The notes below the pieces were generated by a model. It ran no database searches, was not told the origin of the DNA, and saw only the letters and a list, made by a program, of their open reading frames with translations. From NCBI GenBank assembly GCA_033344795.1, contig JAWPMS010000001.1, positions 372,001 to 436,000 on the forward strand: a stretch of DNA of 64,000 nt. Reading direction: 5' to 3'. This document shows positions 50,749 through 58,954 of the stretch, in pieces. Position 1 is the first letter of the stretch; each line of letters starts with the position of its first letter. Source of the DNA: SHLQ01 sp033344795 (GTDB taxonomy: Bacteria > Actinomycetota > Acidimicrobiia > Acidimicrobiales > SHLQ01). The position numbers and the translations under genes were made by a program.

Positions 50749-51981
50749 TCAGGGACGTGCGACGAACTCCAGCACGGAGCGTGCTGCGGCCCGTCCTGAC
50801 TGCAACGCGCCATTGATCGACGCGTTGTGTCGGTGGTCGCCGGCGACGAACACATCGCTGTCGAGCCGAGCCTTGGCCGGGACGGCTTCACCGGGCAGAT
50901 GTTTGGGCTGTGCGTGCTCGACGACATCGGTTCGCAACAGGTCCCAATCGGCCACCGCGCCGCCGAACCATCCACGCAACTGTGCACGCACCGCACGGTC
51001 ATCAACACCATCGGCCGGGACGCCGGGATGTGACACCGCAGTGAGATGTCTACCCGCGGGGGCGTACCTCGGCGAGACGTTCGACATCACCGCAACGTTG
51101 TTGATCGAGCCGTCGCCCGTTCCATTGAGCATCAGGAGTGGCTCGTCGAAGGGAGCCTCGTCGGAGGCGTACCAGCGAGTCGTCACCGAGCTCCACCCAA
51201 AGGCAGGTGTGTCGACGAGTCGTGCGGAACTGTCCATGTCGGTCGCGACGATGACGGCGTCGGCCTCGATGCGCTCACCACCAGCCGTCAGGACGCCCTT
51301 GGCGTCCACCGATTCGATCGGTGTACCCAGCCTGACGGAATCGGCTGGCAGCCTCTCAGCGAGCTGTCGGCCAAGCTCGCCCATACCTGCCGCCGGGACC
51401 GCCCCGTATCCCGTTGCCAACATTCGAAAGACGAACTCGGTGAATCGGCTCGTGATCTCCAACTTTGGGTCGAGCGTGATGCCCGCAAACAACGGTCGCA
51501 GGAATTGCTCGATGAATTCCTCGGAGAACTTCAGATCGGACAGGCGCGAGTTGGTCGTGCACTCACCCTTCTTCCACAGCTCATCGAGAGAACCACCCAA
51601 CACCGCTCGACGCCAGGCCAACAATCGAACCTTGTCGACGCTCGAACCGACCGGCGCGCGAAGGGTGTCGAGCAAGTCGGCGGGTCGGCGCAGAGGATCG
51701 CCTACGTGAACCCGTCCCGAGTCGAGCTGGACCAGCGAACCCGCGTGAAAGCGGCGAAGGTCGAGGGCGTCGTAGTCGAACACTCGCTGTGCGACCGGAT
51801 ACGCGGTCAGAAGAATCTGAAACCCGCGGTCGAGCGTGAATCCATCGACGACGTCGCTCCGAACACGACCACCAACGCCGTCGGACGCTTCGAGGACGGT
51901 CACGTCATGACCACCCTTGTGCAAGCTCGTTGCGGCTGCGAGACCCGCCATTCCTGCACCAACAATGCACACGTGCGCCAT
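50749..51981 (-). CDS. FAD-dependent amine-oxidase/protoporphyrinogen-oxidase-like oxidoreductase
   Basis: 410 aa from ATG 51981, chosen for the strong AGGAGGAC ribosome-binding site. The dinucleotide-binding motif VCIVGAGMAGLAAATSL opens the protein, followed by VLEASDGVGGRVRSD (the GGR motif of the amine-oxidase family) and a C-terminal FAD-closing segment FVAGDHRHNASINGALQSGRAAA. The substrate is unknown; relatives include carotenoid desaturases, protoporphyrinogen oxidases and monoamine oxidases. It starts 1 bp after the aroQ stop, so expression is joined to the shikimate gene. Confidence 0.9.
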   Translation of the reverse strand: MAHVCIVGAGMAGLAAATSLHKGGHDVTVLEASDGVGGRVRSDVVDGFTLDRGFQILLTAYPVAQRVFDYDALDLRRFHAGSLVQLDSGRVHVGDPLRRPADLLDTLRAPVGSSVDKVRLLAWRRAVLGGSLDELWKKGECTTNSRLSDLKFSEEFIEQFLRPLFAGITLDPKLEITSRFTEFVFRMLATGYGAVPAAGMGELGRQLAERLPADSVRLGTPIESVDAKGVLTAGGERIEADAVIVATDMDSSARLVDTPAFGWSSVTTRWYASDEAPFDEPLLMLNGTGDGSINNVAVMSNVSPRYAPAGRHLTAVSHPGVPADGVDDRAVRAQLRGWFGGAVADWDLLRTDVVEHAQPKHLPGEAVPAKARLDSDVFVAGDHRHNASINGALQSGRAAARSVLEFVARP

Positions 51982-51982
51982 T

Positions 51983-52420
51983 TCAGTCCTCCTGGACATG
52001 CTGTCGAAGCGCACGATAGGCACACTCATAGCCAATCGCTCCGAGGCCCGCGATGGTCCCCATGGAGACTGCGGAGATCAACGACGTGTGTCGAAAGTCC
52101 TCTCGCGCAGCCGGGTTCGACAGATGGACTTCCACGACCGGAAATCCAACAGCACTCACGGCATCGCGTAGCGCCACTGATGTGTGGGTGTATCCGCCCG
52201 GATTGAACATGGCGCCGGAGGCCCACGATGCCGCGTTTTGCAAATGGTCGACGAGCTCCCCCTCACCGTTCGACTGGAGCGCCGTGATCTCGTCACCGAA
52301 CTCGGCCGCCAGCGCCGATATCGACCCTTCGATCTGAGCCAGGGTTGTCGTGCCGTAGACCTCGGGCTCGCGACTGCCGAGCAAGTTGAGATTCGGACCG
52401 TTCAGAAGCAGAAATCGCAC
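51983..52420 (-). CDS. aroQ: Type II 3-dehydroquinate dehydratase
   Basis: 145 aa, the usual length. The enzyme removes water from 3-dehydroquinate in the shikimate pathway. The N-terminal LLNGPNLNLLGSREPEVYG carries the catalytic Arg and Tyr loop, NPGGYTHTSVALRDA carries the catalytic His region, and EVHLSN and REDFRHTSLIS complete the active site. Other shikimate genes are not in the window. It lies 9 bp downstream of the Wzt-like gene and 1 bp upstream of the FAD oxidoreductase on the same strand. Confidence 0.96.
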   Translation of the reverse strand: MRFLLLNGPNLNLLGSREPEVYGTTTLAQIEGSISALAAEFGDEITALQSNGEGELVDHLQNAASWASGAMFNPGGYTHTSVALRDAVSAVGFPVVEVHLSNPAAREDFRHTSLISAVSMGTIAGLGAIGYECAYRALRQHVQED

Positions 52421-52429
52421 CGCCCCATT

Positions 52430-53782
52430 CTACGAGCGTCTCGCGGTGACACCCCAGGTCGCCGGCAGGGCGATGAAGGCGTCGCCGTCGGTCGCTGTTG
52501 GATCGACGTGGATGCTTCGGGTCTTGGTCGCCACGATTGTCTCACCCGACTTGAGGTCGACGCGAAGGTTGTACCGCCCCGCAGCGAGCGAAAACTGATC
52601 AACCACGGCCTCGATCGACGCGCTGCCGTCGAGCACATCGGCATCGAGTGGCCCGCTCGAGTAGCCAAATCCTGTGGGCGTTCCGCCCGCCGCGAGAATG
52701 CGAACCTCGAGTGATGGTTCGACGAGCGGTTCCGGAACGGCGAGCCGAATCGTGAGAACGGCACTTCCGCCCGCGGTGAGGCCATCGCTCACCACTCCCC
52801 CATCGTCATCGGCAACGCCACCATCGGCACCAAGGAAGGTGAGTACCTCGAACCACGAGGAGTTGGTGTCGGTCGCAGCCAGAGTCTCGGTCACCGCAAC
52901 TTGTTTCCGTCGGCGAGCGACCGCCTTGGGATTTCCCGCGTCGCCACCGATCATCCGACCCGAGCGGTCCACCGATGACAGCGACTTGTACTCGGCGACG
53001 ACCTCTTTGGGATCGCCAAGGCGTCGCACCTCACCGTGATGCAGCCAGAGAACCTGATCGCAGCTGTTCTCCATCATCGACAGGTTGTGACTGACCTGCA
53101 CGATCGTCGTGCCCGTGTCACGAAGCTCGTTCATGCGTCGCACGCCGTGCTCCTTGAAGGAGATGTCGCCGACCGCAGTGATCTCGTCGGCCAGGAGAAT
53201 TTCGGGTTGCATCTGCACGGATACGGCGAAACCGAGCCTCGCTCGCATTCCTGACGAGTACGTCTCGATGGGCGCGTCGATGAATGAGCCGATGTCGGCC
53301 ATCTCGATGATCTCGCCCATCACACTGTCCATGTAGTCGCGGTCAAGGCCCACGACCGAACCATTCATGTACACGTTCTCTCGGCCCGTTAGCTCGGGAT
53401 GAAAGCCCGCGCCCAGCTCGAGGAGCGCGGTGACCCGACCTCGCACCCGAACTTCGCCGGTGGTCGGTCGGTAGACACCGCACAAAGTGCGAAGAAACGT
53501 GGACTTTCCCGAGCCATTTCGGCCGATCACTCCCAGCATCGAACCCTTGGGAACCTGCACCGACACGTTCTGAAACGCCCAGAACTCGTCCTTCTTGCTC
53601 GAACTGAACCCCGTCAGGCGATCCTTCAAACTGGTGCTTCGACGTCCGAGGAGAAACTTCTTCGATATGTCGTTCGCTTCGATCGCCAGTTCTGCGGACA
53701 ATGGTCTTGGGGCTTCGGGTCTTGGAGCTTCGGGTCTTGGAGCTTCGGGTCTTGGAGCTTCGGGTCTTGGCAACTCACTCAT
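52430..53782 (-). CDS. Wzt-like ABC transporter ATP-binding protein with C-terminal domain
   Basis: 450 aa; ATG 53782 overlaps the permease stop (ATGA). A (PRPEA)n N-terminal repeat (about 4-25) precedes the ATPase domain: Walker A GVIGRNGSGKSTFL, ABC signature YSSGMRARLGFAV, Walker B ILLADEITAVGD and the switch His in QVSHN. Residues about 300-445 form a Wzt-type C-terminal beta-sandwich (AVLTIRLAVPEP, GRYNLRVDLKSG). With the permease this resembles O-antigen or teichoic-acid-like polysaccharide exporters, where the C-terminal domain selects the glycan. No glycosyltransferases lie next to it. Confidence 0.9.
   Translation of the reverse strand: MSELPRPEAPRPEAPRPEAPRPEAPRPLSAELAIEANDISKKFLLGRRSTSLKDRLTGFSSSKKDEFWAFQNVSVQVPKGSMLGVIGRNGSGKSTFLRTLCGVYRPTTGEVRVRGRVTALLELGAGFHPELTGRENVYMNGSVVGLDRDYMDSVMGEIIEMADIGSFIDAPIETYSSGMRARLGFAVSVQMQPEILLADEITAVGDISFKEHGVRRMNELRDTGTTIVQVSHNLSMMENSCDQVLWLHHGEVRRLGDPKEVVAEYKSLSSVDRSGRMIGGDAGNPKAVARRRKQVAVTETLAATDTNSSWFEVLTFLGADGGVADDDGGVVSDGLTAGGSAVLTIRLAVPEPLVEPSLEVRILAAGGTPTGFGYSSGPLDADVLDGSASIEAVVDQFSLAAGRYNLRVDLKSGETIVATKTRSIHVDPTATDGDAFIALPATWGVTARRS
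53703..53771. repeat. 15-bp tandem repeat coding PRPEA
   Basis: Units of GGGTCTTGGAGCTTC at 53717, 53732 and 53747, with a diverged copy before (53703-53716) and a partial one after (53762-53771). They encode the proline-rich N-terminus of the Wzt-like protein. Identical copies suggest slippage-prone length variation. Confidence 0.85.
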
Positions 53783-54687
53783 CCCAGGCCCTCCGCAACG
53801 TCGGCAGAAGATCGAGCAAAGATCAGCCAACCGAAGAGCAAGACGCCAAAGGAGAAGCTCGAGAGATACACCCACTCACCGATCGTCGGCCACTGCATGT
53901 ACAACAAACCGTCTCGCCCGAACTCGATCATCTTGGCGAACGGATTGTTGACGATGAAGGGTTCCAGCCACGGTGCGCTTTCTTCGAAACGCCCCTGGGC
54001 GGTTTGGATCGGCCAGATCAACGGCAGCAGGTAGAACGCGAGGCGCAAGACAATCGTGTACAGATAACTGATGTCGCGGTACTTGCTGTTCGCGACCGAC
54101 AGGGCCAGCCCGACACCCAATCCGGTGCTCGCTGCGAAGAGCGCCGCAGGGAGCAGGACGATCGCATGGATCGACAGATGCCCCCAGAGCGCAAAGAAGA
54201 TGGTGACGACCACCAGCAACATGCCCGCTTCGACGATGGTGCTCAGGGCGGTCGACAGCGCAGCCGCCACTGGCGGGAAGTACAGCTTGCGTCGTAGTCG
54301 AACCGTCGCCGTGAAATTGCTCAACACCTTCGACGAGATCATCCGGTAGAAACCCCAGGTCACGATTCCCGACATCAAGAAGTGCGGGAAGGAATTGAAC
54401 CCATTTGGCGCATCGGGGATGTCTCTGTTGATCCCCAGCAGGACGCCGAACACGATGCTGTAGATCGCCACCTCTGCGATTGGATTGAGCAAGGACCAGA
54501 TCCACCCGAGGTAGCTGCGCATGTATGTCGTCCGCAGATCGCGGCGAGTCATGTACCCGATGAACCCGCGAAACTTCCAGGCTTCCCTGGCCGACGCAAG
54601 CACGCCTGTGCTCGCCGAATCCGAGGAGAAAATGGTGACGTCAGACGCGGGCTCGGACGCCTGCGAGGATCGTTCGGTGGAGGTCAT
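53779..54687 (-). CDS. ABC-2 type polysaccharide exporter permease (Wzm-like)
   Basis: 302 aa. A cytoplasmic N-terminus of about 40 residues is followed by the amphipathic interface helix and the DLRTTYMRSYLGWIWSLLNP motif typical of Wzm/TagG permeases, then six membrane helices. ATGA overlaps at both ends couple it to the asparaginase gene upstream and the ATP-binding gene downstream. It should form the transmembrane channel for an undecaprenyl-linked glycan or related surface polymer. Confidence 0.92.
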   Translation of the reverse strand: MTSTERSSQASEPASDVTIFSSDSASTGVLASAREAWKFRGFIGYMTRRDLRTTYMRSYLGWIWSLLNPIAEVAIYSIVFGVLLGINRDIPDAPNGFNSFPHFLMSGIVTWGFYRMISSKVLSNFTATVRLRRKLYFPPVAAALSTALSTIVEAGMLLVVVTIFFALWGHLSIHAIVLLPAALFAASTGLGVGLALSVANSKYRDISYLYTIVLRLAFYLLPLIWPIQTAQGRFEESAPWLEPFIVNNPFAKMIEFGRDGLLYMQWPTIGEWVYLSSFSFGVLLFGWLIFARSSADVAEGLG

Positions 54688-55700
54688 GAGAGGTGTGCCT
54701 GCATGGTTCCCACGACCGTACCCGCCGCGTTGGTGAGTGGGGCGACAGCCTGCCCCGGAGGGATCACCTCAAGCGACTCGAGTACTGCCGCAATTGCCAG
54801 GTCAGCTGCTCGAGTGGCGCCATCGCGAGTCTTGAGGGCGATGCCGATCCCTCGGTCGGGCAGCGCGGCCATGAACACCCCTTCGGCCCCGGTCTTGGTC
54901 ACCACTCGTTCGCTCGCGGCCGATGCCATCCGTAGCTCGGGACGGTCGGTTCCCGACATCCAGAAGGGGTTCGCCGCGAGCGCATCGACAGCTGTGTTGG
55001 CGGCCGAACGGATACTGTCCTCGAGCTGGGTTGGGTCGGCCAAGACGGCCATCGACCTCGCCAAGGCTTCCAGTGGTAGCGCATGGGTGGGGATACCGCA
55101 GCCGTCGATTCCTGTGGTCGCACCCGCGAGTGAGACTCCGCTGAACGTCTCGATCGACTCGAGAACCAGTTGTTGCACCGGGTGTCCTGGGTCGATGTAC
55201 CCCGCAGGATCGATGCCAAGGTGTTTGGCGATCGTCAGGAACCCGGTGTGTTTTCCGGAGCAACAGTTGTGAATCGGCTGGAAGGTTTCGCCCTCAGCAA
55301 TTCGCCGGTCGGCCTCCGCAGCAGAGAATGGTCGCGATGCCCCGCACTCGAGATGGGTCTCGTCGAGACCGATTCTCTGCAGCCACGCAGAGACCGCCGC
55401 AATGTGCACCGGTTCGGCGCTGTGGCTCGCAGTTCCCAAAGCGATCTCTTCGGGGGTGACGTGGTACGCGTCCGCAGCACCCGTGAGGATCAACGGGATG
55501 ACTTGGATTGGTTTGATTGCCGAACGAGGAATGACCTTGCGGGCCACATCTCCATAGCTGCCCACGACGCCTTCGATCGTGCGAATCGAGGCATCGACGA
55601 GGTGCACACTTTCCTCGATATCTCGCGTGAGAACGACTCGAATCGGCCCTGCGGGAAGAGCGTCGCCCTCTTGTGAAGGCATGAATTTGTCGTTCACCAC
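54684..55700 (-). CDS. Asparaginase (asparaginase_II / R. etli-type family)
   Basis: 338 aa. The Ser-Lys-type asparaginase family hydrolyses L-asparagine to aspartate and ammonia; it is unrelated to E. coli AnsA/AnsB. Family landmarks are KPIQVIPLILTGAAD, GTASHSAEPVH, the invariant HNCCSGKHTGFL (Ser and Lys active-site pair with metal-associated Cys), GIDGCGIPTHALPL and TKTGAEGVFMAALP. No signal peptide. The stop overlaps the start of the Wzm-like permease (ATGA), an unexpected coupling between amino-acid hydrolysis and polymer export. Divergent from the Bax-inhibitor gene. Confidence 0.92.
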   Translation of the reverse strand: MVNDKFMPSQEGDALPAGPIRVVLTRDIEESVHLVDASIRTIEGVVGSYGDVARKVIPRSAIKPIQVIPLILTGAADAYHVTPEEIALGTASHSAEPVHIAAVSAWLQRIGLDETHLECGASRPFSAAEADRRIAEGETFQPIHNCCSGKHTGFLTIAKHLGIDPAGYIDPGHPVQQLVLESIETFSGVSLAGATTGIDGCGIPTHALPLEALARSMAVLADPTQLEDSIRSAANTAVDALAANPFWMSGTDRPELRMASAASERVVTKTGAEGVFMAALPDRGIGIALKTRDGATRAADLAIAAVLESLEVIPPGQAVAPLTNAAGTVVGTMQAHLS

Positions 55701-55799
55701 ACAAGTCTGGATGAAATCGCGTCGATACGGCGTTATCCAGACAAGGTAAACCCGCCCGGTGTTCAGTAGAATCAGACATCAGGCACTGAAAGGACCTTC

Positions 55800-56516
55800 G
55801 TGAGTTCTTACGAAACACTTCCGCACATTCCAGCCGCACAGGCATCCGAGACCGATCGAGCCGCATTTGTCGGCCTCGTCTATCAACACATCGCTGCGGC
55901 GGTCGCCGCGTTCGTCGCATTCGAAGTGATCCTGTTCGCCACAGGTATCGCAGACTCGATGCGCGATTTCTTCTTCGGCGTGGGCGGCGGCGGTGGCCGC
56001 TGGTTGCTCATGCTCGGCGGCGTCATGATCATTCAGTGGTTCTCCGCGAACGCTGCTGCTGACCTCCAGAACCCGCCTCGCCAGTACATCGGCCTGTTCG
56101 GGTCCGCGTTCGCTCAGGCGTTGATCTTCGCTCCGTTCCTGTCGTACGTCTTCCAACAGAGCAACGGTGGTGCCACGGTCGCACAAGCTGCGATCATCAC
56201 CGGCATCGGCTTCGCGATGCTCACGGCAATTGGCCTCTTCACCCGTAAGGACCTGTCGTTCCTGCGTCCCATCGTGATGTGGGGATTCGGGCTCGCCCTG
56301 CTCGCCATCCTCGGCGGTGTGTTGTTCGGATTCGCACTCGGTACCTGGTTCTCGGTCGCGATGATCGGCCTCTCGGGCGCATCGATCCTCTTCCAGACGC
56401 AGAACGTGGTTCGTCGATACCCAATCGGTTCACACGTGGCGGCGTCGATTGCACTCTTCACGTCGCTGATGACGATGTTCTGGTACGTCCTGCGTTTGCT
56501 GATGAGTCGCGACTAA
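55800..56516 (+). CDS. Bax-inhibitor-1 (YccA-like) family membrane protein
   Basis: 238 aa from GTG 55800, with AAAGGAC upstream. Six to seven membrane helices match the BI-1/YccA layout, with a Gly-rich loop (FFFGVGGGGGRWLL) after the first helix and repeated helix pairs (ALIFAPFLSYVF, ITGIGFAMLTAIGLFT, MIGLSGASILFQTQNVVRRY). The conserved acidic calcium-gate pair cannot be identified with confidence. The role in bacteria is unclear; YccA modulates membrane proteolysis. A hairpin follows 45 bp after its stop. Confidence 0.85.
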   Translation: MSSYETLPHIPAAQASETDRAAFVGLVYQHIAAAVAAFVAFEVILFATGIADSMRDFFFGVGGGGGRWLLMLGGVMIIQWFSANAAADLQNPPRQYIGLFGSAFAQALIFAPFLSYVFQQSNGGATVAQAAIITGIGFAMLTAIGLFTRKDLSFLRPIVMWGFGLALLAILGGVLFGFALGTWFSVAMIGLSGASILFQTQNVVRRYPIGSHVAASIALFTSLMTMFWYVLRLLMSRD

Positions 56517-56560
56517 GCACCTTCGCTGCACCAGAAAATTCTCTGAGCGACCAATCCAGG

Positions 56561-56587
56561 ATGTCCTCGGTCTCGAACCGAGGACAT
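56561..56587 (+). terminator. Perfect 11-bp hairpin covering the sigma-factor start
   Basis: ATGTCCTCGGT / ACCGAGGACAT with loop CTCGA. The 3' arm contains the only GAGG in front of the sigma-factor ATG (56586) and the first two bases of that ATG. It could terminate the Bax-inhibitor gene transcript, or hold the sigma-factor start closed. There is no U-run after it. Confidence 0.55.
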
Positions 56588-57146
56588 GTCTGCCGTTCTC
56601 CACTGCACCACGACCCGTCCGTCTGTCGCGCTTCCGTCTGACCAGGCGTCACTGACACGACTGCACAACCGACTTCATGGGGTCGCGAAGTCGATCGTGA
56701 AGCGAGACGACCTCGCAGACGATGCGGTACAGCGCGTGCTGATCCGGATGTGGAATGACGGTGCGGGGTTCGACACGAGAAGAGGGAGCCTCGACAACTG
56801 GTTGGTGTTTCTCACCCGACGAGCTGCCGTCGATGTGTTGCGAGTAGAAGCTCGGCAGCGCCGCAACGAAACGTTCGGCCATCTCATCATGTCCGCGGTG
56901 CAAGGCCCCGAAGAGGCGTTCGACTCGACGACAACGCGAAGCCTCGCGAGAGCGGCGTTGGCTCCGCTGCCAGAAGAGCAACGCGTCGTGGTCGAGGCCA
57001 CCTATCTCGGCGAACGCACGAATCATGAGATTGCGCGCGAGCTGAACCTGCCTCTCGGGACGGTGAAGTCACGCATTCGGCGGGGCATGAAGAAGGTCAT
57101 CGACCTCACCATGGCCGAGGGTGTCGACGCTCCGCACGAGTCGTAA
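56586..57146 (+). CDS. ECF-type RNA polymerase sigma factor
   Basis: 186 aa. Region 2 (about 25-95) has the Asp-rich RDDLADDAVQRVLIRMW core-binding helix and DTRRGSLDNWLVFLTRRAAVDVLR for -10 recognition. Region 4 (about 120-175) has LPEEQRVVVEATYLGERTNHEIARELNLPLGTVKSRIRRGMKKV. No upstream in-frame start exists (a TGA lies at 56544), so ATG 56586 is taken despite the hairpin over it. There is no adjacent anti-sigma gene, which is atypical, so control may be at translation or by a distant partner. Confidence 0.92.
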   Translation: MSAVLHCTTTRPSVALPSDQASLTRLHNRLHGVAKSIVKRDDLADDAVQRVLIRMWNDGAGFDTRRGSLDNWLVFLTRRAAVDVLRVEARQRRNETFGHLIMSAVQGPEEAFDSTTTRSLARAALAPLPEEQRVVVEATYLGERTNHEIARELNLPLGTVKSRIRRGMKKVIDLTMAEGVDAPHES

Positions 57147-57193
57147 TTCTCCCCGGCCCTGCGCGAGATCGTGCACAATGCAAGACTGCCCAG

Positions 57194-58165
57194 ATGCGCG
57201 CTGTACAAATCAACGAAGCCGGTGGTCCCGATGTCCTCGAGATGGCCGACGTGGCCATCCCAGAGCCCGAAGCGGGTGAGGTCATCATCGAGGTGAAAGC
57301 CGCCGGTGTGAACTTCATCGACACCTACCAGCGGAGCGGTCTGTATCCGCTCGAGCTGCCGTTCTGTCCAGGCCTGGAGTGCGCCGGAATCGTGTCCGCT
57401 GTCGGCGACGGTGTCACTACGTTCTCGATCGGCGATCGTGTCGCGGTCGGTGCAAGCAGTGGCAGTTATGCCGAGTTCCGTCGAGCTCCCGCAGGACGGG
57501 TCGTCAGTGTTCCCGACGGGGTCTCCCTCGAGGTCGCTGCGGCGTGCATGGTCCAAGCCCTGACCGCGCACTACCTCGCCTTCGACACCTATCCGCTGCG
57601 CAGCGGCGACACGTGCCTGATCCACGCGGGCGCAGGTGGAACCGGTCGGCTGCTGATCCAGCTCGCGAAAGCCGTCGGGGCTCAGGTGTTCACGACCGTC
57701 GGCACGGCCGAGAAGGCAGAGCTCGCCTCGTCGGCTGGCGCCGACCACGTCATCAACTACCGAGAGGTCGACTTCGCCGATGCTGTCCGGGAGATCTCTG
57801 GAACGGATCGACCACTCGACGTCGTGTACGACGGCGTCGGCGCGTCGGTCTTCGAACAAAGCCTCGGGCTTCTTCGACCTCGTGGACTGATGGCCACCTT
57901 TGGCAATGCGTCCGGGCCCGTGGACCCTGTCGCTCCACTCGATCTGATGAGCGGTGGCTCGTTGTATCTGACGCGACCGAGCCTGGTCGACTACATCAAT
58001 ACAAGGGAAGAACTCGTCGAGCGGTCGGCCGATGTTTTTGCTCGCATCGCCGACGGCTCGCTGGATGTGCGCATCGGCGCGACCTATTCGCTCGAAGATG
58101 CCGCGCAGGCGCACCGAGATCTCGAGGCGCGAGCGACAACCGGCAAACTGTTGCTGGTCCCGTAA
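57194..58165 (+). CDS. qor: Quinone oxidoreductase (MDR superfamily, zeta-crystallin-like)
   Basis: 323 aa. NADPH:quinone reductase of the zinc-free medium-chain dehydrogenase type. The N-terminal GroES-like domain has AAGVNFIDTYQRSGLYP and the nucleotide fold shows AGAGGTGRLLIQLAKAVGA, followed by SAGADHVINY and FGNASGPVDPV. No zinc-ligand Cys/His cluster is present. It is monocistronic on the plus strand and converges with the SDR gene (4 bp between stops). Confidence 0.93.
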   Translation: MRAVQINEAGGPDVLEMADVAIPEPEAGEVIIEVKAAGVNFIDTYQRSGLYPLELPFCPGLECAGIVSAVGDGVTTFSIGDRVAVGASSGSYAEFRRAPAGRVVSVPDGVSLEVAAACMVQALTAHYLAFDTYPLRSGDTCLIHAGAGGTGRLLIQLAKAVGAQVFTTVGTAEKAELASSAGADHVINYREVDFADAVREISGTDRPLDVVYDGVGASVFEQSLGLLRPRGLMATFGNASGPVDPVAPLDLMSGGSLYLTRPSLVDYINTREELVERSADVFARIADGSLDVRIGATYSLEDAAQAHRDLEARATTGKLLLVP

Positions 58166-58169
58166 CTGC

Positions 58170-58925
58170 TCAACGGCCCCCGCCGATATCGATGAGCGCA
58201 CCGTTGACGTAACTGGCTTCGTCGCTCGCCAGCCAGAGGACCAGATTGGCGACCTCCTCGGGTTCACCGCCACGCTTCTGCGGGATGTTTGGCGCGATTC
58301 GTGCGATCCGGTCAGGTTCACCGCCTGACGCGTGAATATCGGTGTGGATCACTCCCGGACGCACCGCGTTGACCCGCACACCCGCATCACCCAACTCCTT
58401 TGCGAGGCCAAGCGTTGCGGCATCCACAGCCCCCTTTGACGCGGCGTAGTCGACGTATTCGAACGGCGACCCAATCGTCGAAGCCCGCGACGACACGTTG
58501 ATGATCGATCCGCCGGGACCACCACGAAGTATGGACATTCGCCGAGATGCTTCTCGCATGCAAAGCAACGCCCCGGTCACGTTCACGCTGACAGTCCAGG
58601 CAATCCGCTCCGCGCTGAAGTCGGCGAGTTCCCCTTGCATGCCGAGCACGCCCGCGTTGTTCACCACCACCGAGGGCACGCCGAGTTCTTGCTCACAGGC
58701 ATCGAACATTGCGAGCACGTCCGCTTCGTTGGAGATGTCCGCCTTTGCTATGACGACAGCTGCGCCTCGGGCTTCACACTTCGCTCGAACCAGATCGGCG
58801 GCTCCGGGATTGGAGACGTACGAGAAACAGACGTCGTACCCATCTTCCGCTGCTCGAACAGCGCACGCAGCTCCAATTCCTCGGGAGCCGCCGGTAATGA
58901 GAATTGTCGAACGCACTCTCGGCAC
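58170..58925 (-). CDS. Short-chain dehydrogenase/reductase (FabG-like)
   Basis: 251 aa from a GTG start; a GTG three codons on is equally possible. Classical SDR with ILITGGSRGIGAA, NNAGVLGM, NVSSRAS (catalytic Ser) and YAASKGA (Tyr/Lys). The C-terminal ASDEASYVNGALIDIGGGR segment is intact. NAD(P)-dependent oxidoreductase of unknown substrate. Same strand as, and 29 bp downstream of, the TauE gene. Confidence 0.92.
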   Translation of the reverse strand: MPRVRSTILITGGSRGIGAACAVRAAEDGYDVCFSYVSNPGAADLVRAKCEARGAAVVIAKADISNEADVLAMFDACEQELGVPSVVVNNAGVLGMQGELADFSAERIAWTVSVNVTGALLCMREASRRMSILRGGPGGSIINVSSRASTIGSPFEYVDYAASKGAVDAATLGLAKELGDAGVRVNAVRPGVIHTDIHASGGEPDRIARIAPNIPQKRGGEPEEVANLVLWLASDEASYVNGALIDIGGGR

Positions 58926-58954
58926 GATAATGGCAGCCGATCTTCCGAGCGATC

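Noticed and set aside
50533..50799. Small gene in the nrdA / FAD oxidoreductase gap
   Set aside because: Thr/Ser/Cys-rich translation, no ribosome-binding site and overlap with the FAD oxidoreductase 3' end.
51046..52206. 386-codon plus-strand frame
   Set aside because: Antisense to the FAD oxidoreductase and aroQ; shadow of real genes.
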